Of a DNA stretch of 64,000 bases, positions 17,848 to 28,218 are shown piece by piece. How positions within the stretch are numbered: position 1 is the stretch's first letter; each line of letters starts with the position of its first letter. A model generated the notes under the pieces. That model did not search any database, was not told the DNA's origin, and was given only the letters and a program-made list of their open reading frames with translations. Source of the DNA: Dyadobacter sp. CY261. GTDB lineage: Bacteria; Bacteroidota; Bacteroidia; Cytophagales; Spirosomataceae. Position numbers and translations under genes: made by a program. The stretch lies in assembly GCF_021440085.1 (NCBI RefSeq), contig NZ_JAKCPW010000012.1:62001-126000 (forward strand), in the 5' to 3' direction.

Positions 17848-18912
17848 CTAATATTTTCGATGTTTTCTGTATTGAAACACCTGCTTGGCCATTTTTCCGA
17901 ATTGCCGCTCGGTACGTTTCCGCTCGACCGAACCGGTCTGGTAATGTGCCTGTTCCCTGCTGATTTTTAAATAGCTGTTGTAAACTTCGCGTGGAAGTTC
18001 ACCGCTATGTACAGACGCTACAACGGCACATCCCGGCTCGTGCTGGTGTGTGCAATCATGAAAACGGCATTTGGCCGCTAGCGCAGCCAACAGGGGATGA
18101 TAGTTCAGGCTCTGATCATCGGAATCAAGCGTCACGCCGAACTCACGCATGCCCGGCGAGTCTATCAGCATGGCGCCAGACGGCAGCATCACCAGATTTC
18201 GCGACACAGTGGTATGCTTTCCTTTTTGGTTAAAATCACTTACATCACCTTCCTCCTGCAAGCGGTAGCCCAGCAACGCATTTACGAGCGTGCTTTTGCC
18301 TACGCCGGAGGAACCGATAAGGACATACGTTTCGCCCGGGTGTAAATGTTCCGCGGCCCATTCTTGCAGTCCTTCGTGCCCGGTTGCGCTCAACAACAAA
18401 ACCGGGCATTCGTAGCCCAGTGCGGTCACTTCCTGCCGGAACCGTTCCGGGTCTTCGACCAGGTCCTGTTTGTTGAGCAGCACAACCGGCCGGATATTGC
18501 ATTGCATAATTTGCACAATATACCGTTGCATCCGCATCGGATTGAAATCGCGGTCGAGACCCTGCACGATAAATGCGACATCGATATTGGTTGCGATCAC
18601 CTGTTTTTCGGTGCTGCGGCCTGGCAGTTTGCGGCTGAGTTCATTAAGCCGCGGCAATACGGCTATGATAATGCCTTCCTGGTCATAAGATTTGAAAGCG
18701 ACCCAGTCACCGACTTTGGGTAGTTCCCAATTGTCGAGCCCGTTGACGAGCGCGCCCGAAAGAGTAGCGTCAACTTGCCCGTTCTCAGTAACCAGTTTAT
18801 GCCGAAAGCCTTCGATGGCAGTAACCCGTCCCGCTTCGAGCCCTTGTGTCTGGTAAGTATGGAAGTATTGTTCGAAATGGGTATTCCACCCATGAGATGT
18901 CAAAGATGTCAT
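17848..18912 (-). CDS. rsgA: ribosome small-subunit biogenesis GTPase RsgA
   Basis: The ATG at 18912 (MTSLTSHGW) is preferred over an upstream GTG, giving 354 residues. The circularly permuted GTPase order is clear: an N-terminal OB-fold, then G4 NKQDL, then G1 GSSGVGKST, then G3 DSPGMREFG. A C-terminal zinc site follows (CRFHDCTHQHEPGC). RsgA matures the 30S subunit and hydrolyses GTP on binding it. Its own promoter probably lies about 180 bases upstream (TACCTTTG on the minus strand), leaving a long leader. It is cytoplasmic. Confidence 0.95.
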   Translation of the reverse strand: MTSLTSHGWNTHFEQYFHTYQTQGLEAGRVTAIEGFRHKLVTENGQVDATLSGALVNGLDNWELPKVGDWVAFKSYDQEGIIIAVLPRLNELSRKLPGRSTEKQVIATNIDVAFIVQGLDRDFNPMRMQRYIVQIMQCNIRPVVLLNKQDLVEDPERFRQEVTALGYECPVLLLSATGHEGLQEWAAEHLHPGETYVLIGSSGVGKSTLVNALLGYRLQEEGDVSDFNQKGKHTTVSRNLVMLPSGAMLIDSPGMREFGVTLDSDDQSLNYHPLLAALAAKCRFHDCTHQHEPGCAVVASVHSGELPREVYNSYLKISREQAHYQTGSVERKRTERQFGKMAKQVFQYRKHRKY

Positions 18913-19092
18913 TGTTATAAAAGTCTGAGCTATGGGCAGCACATCGCCTGTCCGCGCGCATAGCGTGAATGAATAAGATCAAAGCAGGGAATTGTCGCGG
19001 GTCCCGAAGAGATAGTAATTCGGAAGACCAGCGTCAGGCTGCAATGTCAGCAGATGGGCGATATGTAGTTTCAGACCATGACATATTGGGGG

Positions 19093-19100
19093 CAAAGGTA
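19093..19100 (-). promoter_or_regulatory. candidate -7 element for rsgA
   Basis: The minus strand reads TACCTTTG followed by C-rich sequence, a very common Bacteroidota -7 box. The -33 TTG is not obvious. It sits just past the stop of the upstream minus-strand gene and would drive rsgA with a leader of about 175 bases. Confidence 0.5.
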
Positions 19101-19104
19101 GGGG

Positions 19105-20049
19105 TTATTTTTGATACATTTTACGGGTCTCTGCGCCGAAATCGATGGGGATCGTGTACGGCACCCGTTCTATTTTACCATGCCGGAATACCACAAACCA
19201 GCTGGGAATAAGCTTGATAACCCGGATAGCCTCCTTATTAGTTTGCTCATCAAGGCCTTTTAACACCTCCACCTGGTCCACTATGCCATTTTCATTTGCA
19301 GAGAATTTAAGAAACACGCGCGACAGGGTACCCTGAATTTCAGGAACCTTCTTCCAATTGATCCCGGAATAGATTGTTCGACTAAGAAGGTGCGGTTTAT
19401 CCGCGTAAACGGAACGCCTTGATTTTGAATTGTCATGATGACGGACATCGACCAATTTGCCTTTCGAGATTACACATTCCCATTCAGTTTTGAAAACAGG
19501 AGCGACAAAAGTGGATACCCATATTGCCGGTCCCACCATGCCATAAACGCTGCCGGAATACCAGTCGGCCGCGACTTCACCAGTGTGATAATACTTTCTG
19601 AAAATGAATTCAAGCGTAGCCTTTTCTTGGGCATCACTATAACATTCCGAGTCTGCTTTGACCAGGAAAAGTTGGTCGTCATGAACCTCCCAATACAGTG
19701 TGATCGGGGAGTAGCATTTTGATCCATCCGGTTTCTCACTCAAACTAAGTCGGTCAACAAGTTCTTTTTGCGCGCCAGGCAAATCACTGAGTGGATAGGA
19801 GTCCATAATCAATGTGTCTCCATGAAATATCAGGAAGCAATTGCGATGCGCATATGGGTTAAAGGCTTCCGATGGAAAAGACATGAATACAAATAGCAGG
19901 GAAAGCGTGACTCCTTTGCCAAGAGCAAATGATTTGCCGAAATGCCGGAGAATAGAGGAAAGTATAAAGAGGATCAGACTCGTAACAATGACTTTACATT
20001 CATCGCCGCCAGCCGGTTGTTCATTGTTGTGGGTGTATTTGTTTTTCAT
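19105..20049 (-). CDS. exported protein with TonB-C-like C-terminal domain
   Basis: The ATG at 20049 (MKNKYTHNNE) is preferred over a GTG seven codons upstream. The 314-residue protein has hydrophobic segments near 20-60 and a middle region with several cysteines. The C-terminal 90 residues resemble TonB C-terminal domains (VFLKFSANENGIVDQVEVLKG...RVIKLIPSW...YTIPIDF). Such proteins are often annotated energy transducer TonB in Bacteroidota, but no proline-rich spacer is present here, so a true TonB role is uncertain. It is transcribed singly toward rsgA. Confidence 0.65.
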   Translation of the reverse strand: MKNKYTHNNEQPAGGDECKVIVTSLILFILSSILRHFGKSFALGKGVTLSLLFVFMSFPSEAFNPYAHRNCFLIFHGDTLIMDSYPLSDLPGAQKELVDRLSLSEKPDGSKCYSPITLYWEVHDDQLFLVKADSECYSDAQEKATLEFIFRKYYHTGEVAADWYSGSVYGMVGPAIWVSTFVAPVFKTEWECVISKGKLVDVRHHDNSKSRRSVYADKPHLLSRTIYSGINWKKVPEIQGTLSRVFLKFSANENGIVDQVEVLKGLDEQTNKEAIRVIKLIPSWFVVFRHGKIERVPYTIPIDFGAETRKMYQK

Positions 20050-20127
20050 GATTAATATTCCAAAAGGCACTATTGCATTTAATCAGTTACAAATATATAT
20101 TTAAGAAAATTAAATATAAAAATAGCT

Positions 20128-20961
20128 ATGAAATGGTTAGCAATTATTGCGGTTACCGTTATGCTGGGAGGCTGCCAGGGGCGGCAGGAGGAAAATGCGG
20201 AAGTCGCATTTCAAGTGGATGCTGAACCGGTGCCTAAGGAGAAGGAAGAAGTGGAAGAAGTAATTTCAAATGCTCCACCAAAGTCGGCCGAGCAAAAGCT
20301 TGTGAAAAACGGCCGCATTGAATTTGAAACCGACGATGCGGACAAAACACGACAGACGATCCTGGCCTCGGTGAAGGCGAATGGGGGATACATTGGCCGG
20401 GATGATGAAGAACGGAACAGCAGTGACATGTCTTATACGATGGTCGTGCATGTGCCCACCGCACGCTTCGAAAAGTTTGTGTCATCGGCCACAAAGGATG
20501 TCGCAGAATTCAGGCACAGATCAATTTCGACTGAGGACGTCACAGCCCGCTACGTCGATACGGAATCGAGGATCAAAACGAAAAAGGAGATCGAAATCCG
20601 CTACCGCGCATTGCTGGGTAAGGCGACCAAGGTCAAGGAAATTTTAGAAATTGAAGAACAACTTGGCGAGATAAGAACCGATATCGAGGCGATGGAAGCG
20701 CAATTCAAGCAACTGAATAACGACGTGGAATATGCCACGCTTGAAATTGTGTTTTTCAAACCGATTTACACATCCAACCCGTTCATGAGCGAGCTTGCGG
20801 ATGCATTTGGTGATGGGCTTGATAATTTGCGCGGCTTTGCAGTGGTGCTCGTCGCGGTTTGGCCGTTTGTGCTGCTAGCTATCGGGGTGGTGGCAATGTT
20901 TAATTGGTGGAAAAAGAAAAGAAAAAGGGTGTCGAAGCAGGAAGGGGCTGAGTTATCATAA
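20128..20961 (+). CDS. DUF4349-family lipoprotein
   Basis: This 277-residue protein has a lipoprotein signal (LGGC, C16), an acidic linker, and a DUF4349 domain (about 55-215) that includes a coiled-coil-like stretch (KEILEIEEQLGEIRTDIEAMEAQFKQLN). A C-terminal transmembrane helix (about 232-257) and a basic tail follow. Members are membrane proteins of unknown function. It is divergent from the TonB-C-like gene, across a 78-base AT-rich spacer that probably holds both promoters. Confidence 0.85.
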   Translation: MKWLAIIAVTVMLGGCQGRQEENAEVAFQVDAEPVPKEKEEVEEVISNAPPKSAEQKLVKNGRIEFETDDADKTRQTILASVKANGGYIGRDDEERNSSDMSYTMVVHVPTARFEKFVSSATKDVAEFRHRSISTEDVTARYVDTESRIKTKKEIEIRYRALLGKATKVKEILEIEEQLGEIRTDIEAMEAQFKQLNNDVEYATLEIVFFKPIYTSNPFMSELADAFGDGLDNLRGFAVVLVAVWPFVLLAIGVVAMFNWWKKKRKRVSKQEGAELS

Positions 20962-21028
20962 GAAGTAACTGCCATGCAACGATTTGGGGAGCAGAACTGT
21001 CCTCCAATGCAAAAACCGGATTTCGCGC

Positions 21029-21868
21029 ATGAAACGACTTTTTCACATCCTGTTAATCTTCTGTATCGCCTTTTGCACCCATTGCAAGAACCGTGATGAG
21101 TTGAATGTTATGGACAAAGAGGGATTGGGTCTTTACTGGCATCACGAAGCAAATGTCGAGAGAGGGAGGCACCTATTGATGAGCTTTATTAACGTCAACG
21201 CTTCAACAGACAAGGCCGACTATAAATTTGAGTACCAGATACAGGGACGCGTGATCGATGTGCGCCTGGTAGAAAAGATCAGCAAAGGGAAGTGCCAGGT
21301 TTTTCCGGGGCCGAACGGAGATCAGTGCCAGTCCTGGGGAAACATTTACATTCCTGAAACAGCCCTTTCGGAGGGCACCTATAAATTCCGGCTGCAAACT
21401 GGCAAGGCCATTGTAACAGCCGATCTCATAGTCGGGCATGATCAATATGAGTTGAAAGTTCCTGCCAATTCCTATTTTACTAACAATATTCCGGTCGTTT
21501 ATGCCATTCCCCGGAACATCGTTTTCGGCTCGGTATTGTACAAAGGCGACGCAAACGAGCCGTTGGCCAGGGCATTGATCGACGATTTAATGAAGGCAGG
21601 ACTTAAACCTGCGGTGATCCCGACCCACCCTTACAGCTATCTGGCTGAAAACAACCAGACGCATTTGTCAAATACCTTTTGGGAGCCCGACAATCATTTG
21701 ATCAATCTGGTTTTCAGCTGGGAGGGCGATTTTAAAAAGGTGGTTGAAATTTGCAAAAAGCATTTCGAACTGTCCAAAAAGCAAATCGGGATTGGATTAT
21801 GGAACAGCGATTATATGGAGCAGATCACCGCGGATCCAAATGGTGGAGTCAATGCATTTACCCGCTAA
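21029..21868 (+). CDS. exported hypothetical protein
   Basis: The ATG at 21029 (MKRLFHILL) gives a clean signal peptide and a 279-residue protein; the upstream frame has no export signal. A lipoprotein site at C16 or C19 is possible but non-standard. The mature part is beta-rich in its first half and ends with an alpha/beta region. I do not recognise the family. It begins 67 bases after the DUF4349 gene and may be cotranscribed. Its stop overlaps the stop of the convergent split gene. Confidence 0.65.
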   Translation: MKRLFHILLIFCIAFCTHCKNRDELNVMDKEGLGLYWHHEANVERGRHLLMSFINVNASTDKADYKFEYQIQGRVIDVRLVEKISKGKCQVFPGPNGDQCQSWGNIYIPETALSEGTYKFRLQTGKAIVTADLIVGHDQYELKVPANSYFTNNIPVVYAIPRNIVFGSVLYKGDANEPLARALIDDLMKAGLKPAVIPTHPYSYLAENNQTHLSNTFWEPDNHLINLVFSWEGDFKKVVEICKKHFELSKKQIGIGLWNSDYMEQITADPNGGVNAFTR

Positions 21869-23219
21869 AAATTCCCGGCAAATCGCTTACCTGTTTTCAA
21901 ATCCTTCAACTGTACCGATCGCAGGGTACCAATTCCGGCGAACATCACATCAAGCCCGTAAATGTGCCTTAGCGGCTTTTGATAGGTGTTTTTATAAACT
22001 TCCTTACCGTTAATCAACAGCCTTGCATGACGGTTCACCACCTTCAGTTCCAGCGTTCCGCCGTTGGTGAGGTCAGCACCGAGGAAATTAAGGCCGTCGG
22101 AACGCCCGTTTTCGGAGAATTCAGAAAATCGCAGCTTGCTCCAGTGAACACAGCCCGGTTTCATAATATCGACCATATGGTTGGAAGAATCACCATAAAC
22201 AGTCAGGCGTACCTGCGAGCAGCGGACGCCCGGGCGGGGAGGCGACGTTTTTATGTCTACCAGCAACTCAAAATTATCGCCATTGATACCGGTGAGGTGG
22301 CTATTGATAAAGTCGACAAAGAAAGTACGGTTCGTATCCACACCCGCATGCGCGATCTCAGCGGCATTTACGCTGTTACGGCCATTGGTGAACAGGTCGG
22401 GAAGTTCGATAGGGTATACCCGCGTGGTGTCATGCATCATGTTAGCGGTTGCCGTCCAGCCGTCGGTTTGCAGGAAAACGGGCACTGTATCAACAGGGAT
22501 TTGCTGTTTGCGTAACACCGCAAAATACCGGCCAGGTGTCTCATAGTAATGTGAATAAGCACTATCCTTTGCATTAAGCGCCATTTTATCCCCATCGCCC
22601 CACAGGATATCGTAGTCGTCACCCAGCTGCCCGACGTTTTCAAAACCTCTCAGCACAAATACTGCCGAATGCGGATTGCCACCCGCCGGGTTTCGGCAAA
22701 AAAGGTCACTGCAGGTTCTTCTTTTGTCAAAAGCAACTTTCCTATCCAGGCGAGTCCAACAATGATAATGAGTGTCAAACCTGCAAAAATACCCGGCCTC
22801 AAACGCGGAAATTCGCCGGATGGGCCAGCCGGTAACGTCGGTGTTGGCTGGCGGAACGGCACTGCAATGTCTCCGTAACTGCCGCTCGCAGCGGCGTTTA
22901 GTTCTGGCAACGGCAGGAGCTGTGCATGCGTGAAGGTATCCCAATCCGCAAACCCTGCATAACGCGCGAGCGAGTCACGTGTGGCTTTTTGAGGATAGTA
23001 ACGTGCGTCGGTTTTAATTTTCCCAAAAATCCGTTTCAGCGTGTTCGGGCTGATCTGTACCTGCGTCTGCCTGTAAAGGATGCTGCTAAGCCTGATGAAG
23101 TCGCTGTTCGTCCAGTGGACGGCGTCTGGCTTTCCGTACTTTTCGCTGACCAGTTGGCAGCAGTGATCGAGGTGGTCTAAAACGCTCGCCTTGTCTTGTC
23201 CATTCTCCATAATACTCAT
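21865..23219 (-). pseudogene. HTH-TM-PKD-like membrane protein split by an apparent frameshift
   Basis: Two minus-strand frames together read as one protein of about 450 residues. The upstream frame (23219 to about 22695) gives a helical, possibly DNA-binding domain (about 10-95, QISPNTLKRIFGKIKT) and a transmembrane helix (about 146-166), then runs out of frame to a stop at 22650. The other frame continues from about 22695 with a PKD-like segment (DYDILWGDGD...PGRYFAVLR) and a beta-rich lectin-like end (LELKVVNRHARLLINGKEV) to 21865. One extra base in the GGGTTT/AAAAAA tract at 22688-22703 would rejoin them. It is either a recent inactivation or a sequencing error. Confidence 0.75.
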
Positions 23220-23314
23220 ACAATAAACTTCTGTATGTCAGCTTTTTAGGTTGTCCATAATTTTGGATAGCGAACTGGCTAAGCGCATTTGAAAATCACC
23301 GTATTGTCCAATTT

Positions 23315-23322
23315 TATATTTG
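23315..23322 (+). promoter_or_regulatory. candidate -7 element of the SusCD operon
   Basis: TATATTTG matches TAnnTTTG. A TTTG at 23288-23291 could be the -33 element, but the 23-base spacing is a little long. It leaves a leader of about 80 bases that includes a GC-rich nested hairpin (about 23345-23374). Confidence 0.5.
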
Positions 23323-23405
23323 CTCACTCAAATTTTTATTTACGCCGTTCGAAGCCCCGGGTGGAGTCCCGGAACGGCAAGAAACCCTAAAATAATCGAA
23401 AAAAT

Positions 23406-26400
23406 ATGCGACAAAAAATTCTACTTGGCTGTGCCTTGCTTTTCGGCTCGCTGAGTCCGCTATTCGCACAGGTGCGGCAGCTAGCGGGCAAGGTAACCGA
23501 CGCAGGTGTAAAGGAGCTACCCGGCGTGAGCATCGTCATCAAAGGTACCCAACGGGGAACGGTGACCGACGCCAATGGTGATTACACGCTTGCTCTGTCA
23601 GAGGGTGAAACCGTGACGCTTACCTTCTCATTTGTGGGCTACCAAAGCCAGGACATCGCTCCGGGTACGCGGACAAAACTGGATGTGGCGCTCAAACCAG
23701 CCGATAACGCGCTTTCGGAGGTAGTTGTGGTGGGTTATGGCACCCAGAAAAAGAAAGACCTTACCGGCGCCATTTCGTCCATTGGTGCGCGGGATGTGGG
23801 CGGCCGTCAGACTTTACAGGTGTCCGACGCTTTGCAAGGTAGCGTGGCAGGCGTATCGGTTACGCGTAGCAGCGGTGCGCCGGGTTCCGGTTCGAGCATT
23901 CTGATACGCGGCATTACGACAATCGGTACCAATAGCCCGCTGGTGATCGTGGACGGCGTGCCCGTGAGCAGCATCGATAATGTGAACCCAGGCGACGTGG
24001 AGAATATATCGGTATTGAAAGACGCGGCTTCGGCGGCCATCTACGGCTCGCGGGGCGCGGCCGGGGTAATCCTGGTCACCACCAAACGTGCAAAAAGTGG
24101 ACAAGGAAGCCTGGAATACACTTATGAGTATGGCGTGCAGCGCGCGACGGCCTCGCCCGAATATGTCGGCGTGCAGGATTACATGCGGTATTTCAACGAG
24201 CAGGCCGTGAACGACGGTGCCAGCGCCGGGCCGTTTGCAGACGCCTACGTTGCTTCATACCTCGACAGTAACCGCGTCAGTCCCGACCGATTCCCCAATA
24301 CCAACTGGCAAAAATCCATCCTCACCCGCCGTAATGCGCCGCGCCAGCGGCACGACGTAGTCTTTACGATGGGTACGGGCAAGATCAAAACCAAGGCCTC
24401 ACTCGGTTACGCCAGTTCCGGTGCGTTCTATGATCACCGTTCGTACGATCGCTACCTGTTCCGGGTGAACAACGACATGCAGGTCAACGACAAAATCAGC
24501 GTCAACCTGGACGTGTTTTATAAGCGCACGACCAACAAAGGCAATTCGAACGAACTCCCAAGCAGCTCCTACAACCCGATTTACGAGGCGCGCGTCATGC
24601 CACCTATCTATGATGATGTGTACGAAAATGGCAATCTCGCAGTAGGAAAGGATGGCCGTAATCCGGTGGCGCAGCTTGGTGATGGTGGTTTTTCAAGAAT
24701 GCTTTACAATCAGATCGGCGGGCGGATGTCGCTGAACTACAAACCACTTAATGGCCTCACGTTCACCGCACTGGTAGCGCCGGTGTTCGATCTTGACAAG
24801 AGTAAGTTTTTTTCCAAACAGATCCGTTTCACGAACCCGGATGGCACGGTCGGAACTGTGGTGAACCAGGCGCGGACGGTACTGACCGAAGGCCGGTCGG
24901 AGGGTATGAGTATCAACGGGCAGTTGCTGGCCAATTATGCGAGGGAATTCAATTCAGTGCATTCGATCGATGTTCTGGCTGGTTTTGAAGAAAACTATCG
25001 TTCGATTGAGACACTGGGCGCTTCACGCAGCGGCTTTGCATTGACTGGTTTTCCTTACCTCAATTCCGGTTCCACCGAATTGCGCGACAACTCGGGCAGC
25101 GCCAATGAATCCGGCTTGCATTCGTTCTTCGGGCGGCTGCAATACAATTTCAAAAGCAGGTATTTCATTCAGGGAAACCTTCGATCGGATCTCTCGTCGC
25201 GGTTCGCGGCAAAGTATCGCAAAGCGGTGTATCCTTCGGTTTCAGCAGGCTGGACTGTTTCGGAGGAAAATTTTCTTAAAAACAACCATTGGCTGTCATT
25301 CCTGAAACTGCGGGGCTCCTGGGGTGAGGCGGGTAACGAGCGTTTGCTCGATAAGGATGGAAATCCGGCCTATTATCCCTACATGGCCACCATCGATTTC
25401 TCTACTGCATTGTTTTACCAAAATGGGGGCGTAGTTCCGTTAACGGGCGGCGCACAACAAGTATACGCCGTCGAAAATATCAGCTGGGAAACCAGCCGTA
25501 CCGCAGATATCGGCGTCGACGCTTCATTTCTGAACGACCGTCTGACATTAGCGGCCGATTATTACAAAAAAACCACCACGAATATCCTGCTGCCACTCGA
25601 TATTCCGCTTTATCTCGGCTACGACAAACCCAACCAGAATGCGGGCACATTGAACGTGAAAGGCTGGGAGCTGGAACTCAGCTGGCGCGACCGTATTAAC
25701 AAGCTAAACTATTCCGTTTCGGCCAACCTTTCGGACGCCAAATCGACCGTGGGCGACCTGAAGGGCACCGAGTTCCGCGGCGACCAGATTATTCGGAACG
25801 GCAGCGAGTATAACGAATGGTTCGGTTATGTTTCCAACGGATTATTCCAAACGGTAGACGAAATCAAAGGAGCGCCCGTGCTGAATGTCACTACCAAACC
25901 CGGCGATGTCCGGTATGTGGATATTAACCAGGACGGTAAGATCACGACCGACGATAAAGTGCTGCTGGGCGGCGCATTGCCGCGCTATTTATATGGGGGG
26001 AATCTGCGGGCCGATTATGAGGGATTTGATGTGGGTATAACCTTTCAGGGAGTCGCCAAAAAGCTATCACAGCTCAGCTCAGAGGTAACGCAGCCGTTTG
26101 CAGAGGCGTTCGGTAATATGTCCACGGAAATGGTCGGGAAGTTTTGGAGTAACAATAATACGGCGGAGCAGAACCTGAAAGCGACCTATCCGAGACTCTC
26201 GCGAACTTCCAACGGTGCCAACTACGCGCTTTCGGATTACTGGCTCAGGAGCGGAGCCTATTTCCGGCTCAAAAACATCACATTGGGATACACGTTTAAA
26301 AAGGATTTGGTCAAACGGACCGGTATGCCATCGGTCAGGCTATACTTGTCGGCAAATGACGTGTTCTCGCTCAGTAAATTTCCTAAATACCTCGACCCGG

Positions 26401-26465
26401 AATCGGCCAGCTACTCGTATCCGATTGTAGCCACATTCATGGCAGGCGCCACCATCCGGTTCTAG
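23406..26465 (+). CDS. SusC/RagA-type TonB-linked outer-membrane protein
   Basis: This 1019-residue protein has a signal peptide (cleaved near LFAQ), a carboxypeptidase-regulatory-like domain (about 20-105, GTVTDANGDYTL) and the SusC signature before the plug (LSEVVVVGYGTQKKKDLTGAISS). The plug ends in YGSRGAAGVILVTTK, and a long barrel ends in ATIRF. It imports a ligand across the outer membrane together with the SusD protein encoded 18 bases downstream. The substrate class is not evident: no glycoside hydrolase, sulfatase, sigma factor or anti-sigma gene adjoins. Confidence 0.93.
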   Translation: MRQKILLGCALLFGSLSPLFAQVRQLAGKVTDAGVKELPGVSIVIKGTQRGTVTDANGDYTLALSEGETVTLTFSFVGYQSQDIAPGTRTKLDVALKPADNALSEVVVVGYGTQKKKDLTGAISSIGARDVGGRQTLQVSDALQGSVAGVSVTRSSGAPGSGSSILIRGITTIGTNSPLVIVDGVPVSSIDNVNPGDVENISVLKDAASAAIYGSRGAAGVILVTTKRAKSGQGSLEYTYEYGVQRATASPEYVGVQDYMRYFNEQAVNDGASAGPFADAYVASYLDSNRVSPDRFPNTNWQKSILTRRNAPRQRHDVVFTMGTGKIKTKASLGYASSGAFYDHRSYDRYLFRVNNDMQVNDKISVNLDVFYKRTTNKGNSNELPSSSYNPIYEARVMPPIYDDVYENGNLAVGKDGRNPVAQLGDGGFSRMLYNQIGGRMSLNYKPLNGLTFTALVAPVFDLDKSKFFSKQIRFTNPDGTVGTVVNQARTVLTEGRSEGMSINGQLLANYAREFNSVHSIDVLAGFEENYRSIETLGASRSGFALTGFPYLNSGSTELRDNSGSANESGLHSFFGRLQYNFKSRYFIQGNLRSDLSSRFAAKYRKAVYPSVSAGWTVSEENFLKNNHWLSFLKLRGSWGEAGNERLLDKDGNPAYYPYMATIDFSTALFYQNGGVVPLTGGAQQVYAVENISWETSRTADIGVDASFLNDRLTLAADYYKKTTTNILLPLDIPLYLGYDKPNQNAGTLNVKGWELELSWRDRINKLNYSVSANLSDAKSTVGDLKGTEFRGDQIIRNGSEYNEWFGYVSNGLFQTVDEIKGAPVLNVTTKPGDVRYVDINQDGKITTDDKVLLGGALPRYLYGGNLRADYEGFDVGITFQGVAKKLSQLSSEVTQPFAEAFGNMSTEMVGKFWSNNNTAEQNLKATYPRLSRTSNGANYALSDYWLRSGAYFRLKNITLGYTFKKDLVKRTGMPSVRLYLSANDVFSLSKFPKYLDPESASYSYPIVATFMAGATIRF

Positions 26466-26483
26466 CAAATCCACATATCAGAC

Positions 26484-28154
26484 ATGAAAAAGACCCTATT
26501 TCTATTAATGCTCGCTGGTACGACCGGTTGCCATACCCTGGACCTGAACCCGCTTTCCGAAGCATCCACCGGCACATTTTACTCCAATCAGACCGAGCTC
26601 GAACTGGCTGTAAACGACCTGTACCGGCTGGCGTTCTGGGGTAACGACAATGAACTGTACAGCGACAATGAATGGCATCGCGGACAGCTCACGAATGCTG
26701 TGATAGGCGGTACTATGAATGCGGACGACGCTGCTGTGCAGACATTTTGGCTCAACAGCTACAAGGCCATTGCCCGCGTGAACACTTTCCTCGTGAATAA
26801 GGAACGCGCCGCAAGTAACACACCGGCCGCTATTATGCTGCGGCTGGAAGCGGAAATGCGGCTTATCCGTGCCTATCAGTATGCGCGGCTGATCACGCAT
26901 TTCGGCGACGTGCCATTGCTTACAGATCCGGTAGCGCTGGAAGAATCCTACGGCATTGCCCGGAAAAATCAGTCGGAAATCCTGCAATTTGTTTTCGATG
27001 AGCTCGATTTTGCGATAGCGAACCTGCCTGTATCCTATGGCGCTTCGGAAACGAAAAGGCTGACAAAAGGCGCTGCACAGGCCATCAAGGCCCGAACAGC
27101 ATTGTATACCGGCAAATGGGAAATCGCGCGGGATGCGGCGAAGGCCGTGATGGAATCGGGCGTGTATGCATTGCATTCCAGCTACTCTCAATTGTTCCTT
27201 AAAGCAGGTGAAACGAGCAAAGAAATCATCATGAGCGTGCCAAGAGAGGAAAAGCAACAGGTTTTCAACGGCGCAGGTTATGTGCAGGACAATATCTCGC
27301 GTAATGCCGGCGGGTATGGGGCGCAACTTCCCACGCGTGACATGATGGACGCCTACGAATGCACGGATGGCAAGCCGATCGACGAGTCCGCCTTATACAA
27401 TCCGAAAGCGCCATTCAAAAACCGTGATCCACGTCTCATGGCCACAATTGTCGAATTCAACACACAATGGCTCGGCTATAACTATATGCCTCATCCTGAC
27501 TCCTTAACAGTGTTCAGTGCGAAAGAAAACCGCCGCGTTTCCAACAAAGACAATCGCGCCGTGGCTGCATTCGCAAGTTTTACGGGCCTGCTTTGGAAAA
27601 AAGGCATTGACCAAACCTGGGCTGACCGGCTTGTGGAAGACAACGACGCCATCATCGTCCGGTATGCCGAAATGCTTTTGACGTACGCAGAGGCCAAAAT
27701 CGAGCTAGGAGAAATCGATGAAAGTATTTTGAACGCTGTTAACCAGGTGAAAGCAAGGGCATACGGCGTGACAGTGGAGCAAACTTCCGCGTATCCGGTC
27801 GTGACGACAACCAATGCAACGGCGCTTCGCAAGATCCTGCGTCGTGAAAGGCGGGTGGAGTTCCCGAGGGAAGGCTTGCGCTATATGGACCTTATCCGCT
27901 GGAAACTGGCGGAAAAAGCACTGGTAACACCGGTAATAGGCCTGCCAGATCCCGCAGCGCAAAATCGTGCGAAGTGGCCCTTCCCCGGCGTAACGCCGCT
28001 GGACGACGACGGCATTGCCGATTACACTGGCTTCGGTTCCGATGTGAAGGCGCTTTCCCAACGCAGTTTCGATAAAACCAGGCAATACCTCTGGCCGATC
28101 CCAGCGGTGGAGCGGCGTGTGAACCCGAATATCACGCAGAATTCCGGGTATTAA
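26484..28154 (+). CDS. SusD/RagB-family nutrient-binding lipoprotein
   Basis: This 556-residue protein has a lipoprotein signal (GTTGC, C16) and the SusD layout. It has an N-terminal TPR-like helical region with the usual start of mature sequence (LDLNPLSEASTGTFYSNQTELELAVNDLYR) and the conserved RRERRVEFPREGLRYMDLIRW segment near 452-472. It ends in the family-typical YLWPIP...NPNITQNSGY. It lies on the cell surface as a lid over SusC. The ligand is unknown. Confidence 0.93.
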   Translation: MKKTLFLLMLAGTTGCHTLDLNPLSEASTGTFYSNQTELELAVNDLYRLAFWGNDNELYSDNEWHRGQLTNAVIGGTMNADDAAVQTFWLNSYKAIARVNTFLVNKERAASNTPAAIMLRLEAEMRLIRAYQYARLITHFGDVPLLTDPVALEESYGIARKNQSEILQFVFDELDFAIANLPVSYGASETKRLTKGAAQAIKARTALYTGKWEIARDAAKAVMESGVYALHSSYSQLFLKAGETSKEIIMSVPREEKQQVFNGAGYVQDNISRNAGGYGAQLPTRDMMDAYECTDGKPIDESALYNPKAPFKNRDPRLMATIVEFNTQWLGYNYMPHPDSLTVFSAKENRRVSNKDNRAVAAFASFTGLLWKKGIDQTWADRLVEDNDAIIVRYAEMLLTYAEAKIELGEIDESILNAVNQVKARAYGVTVEQTSAYPVVTTTNATALRKILRRERRVEFPREGLRYMDLIRWKLAEKALVTPVIGLPDPAAQNRAKWPFPGVTPLDDDGIADYTGFGSDVKALSQRSFDKTRQYLWPIPAVERRVNPNITQNSGY

Positions 28155-28165
28155 CTCTAACTTTC

Positions 28166-28193
28166 CCCCCGCAGCTAGTTAGCAATGCGGGGG
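28166..28193 (+). terminator. hairpin after susD-like gene
   Basis: CCCCCGCA (28166-28173) pairs perfectly with TGCGGGGG (28186-28193) across a 12-base loop. A mixed T-rich stretch follows (TATCATCCTTTTG) before the next gene. It may attenuate read-through so that the downstream gene is expressed less than susCD. Confidence 0.6.
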
Positions 28194-28218
28194 TATCATC
28201 CTTTTGATTTTCAGAACA

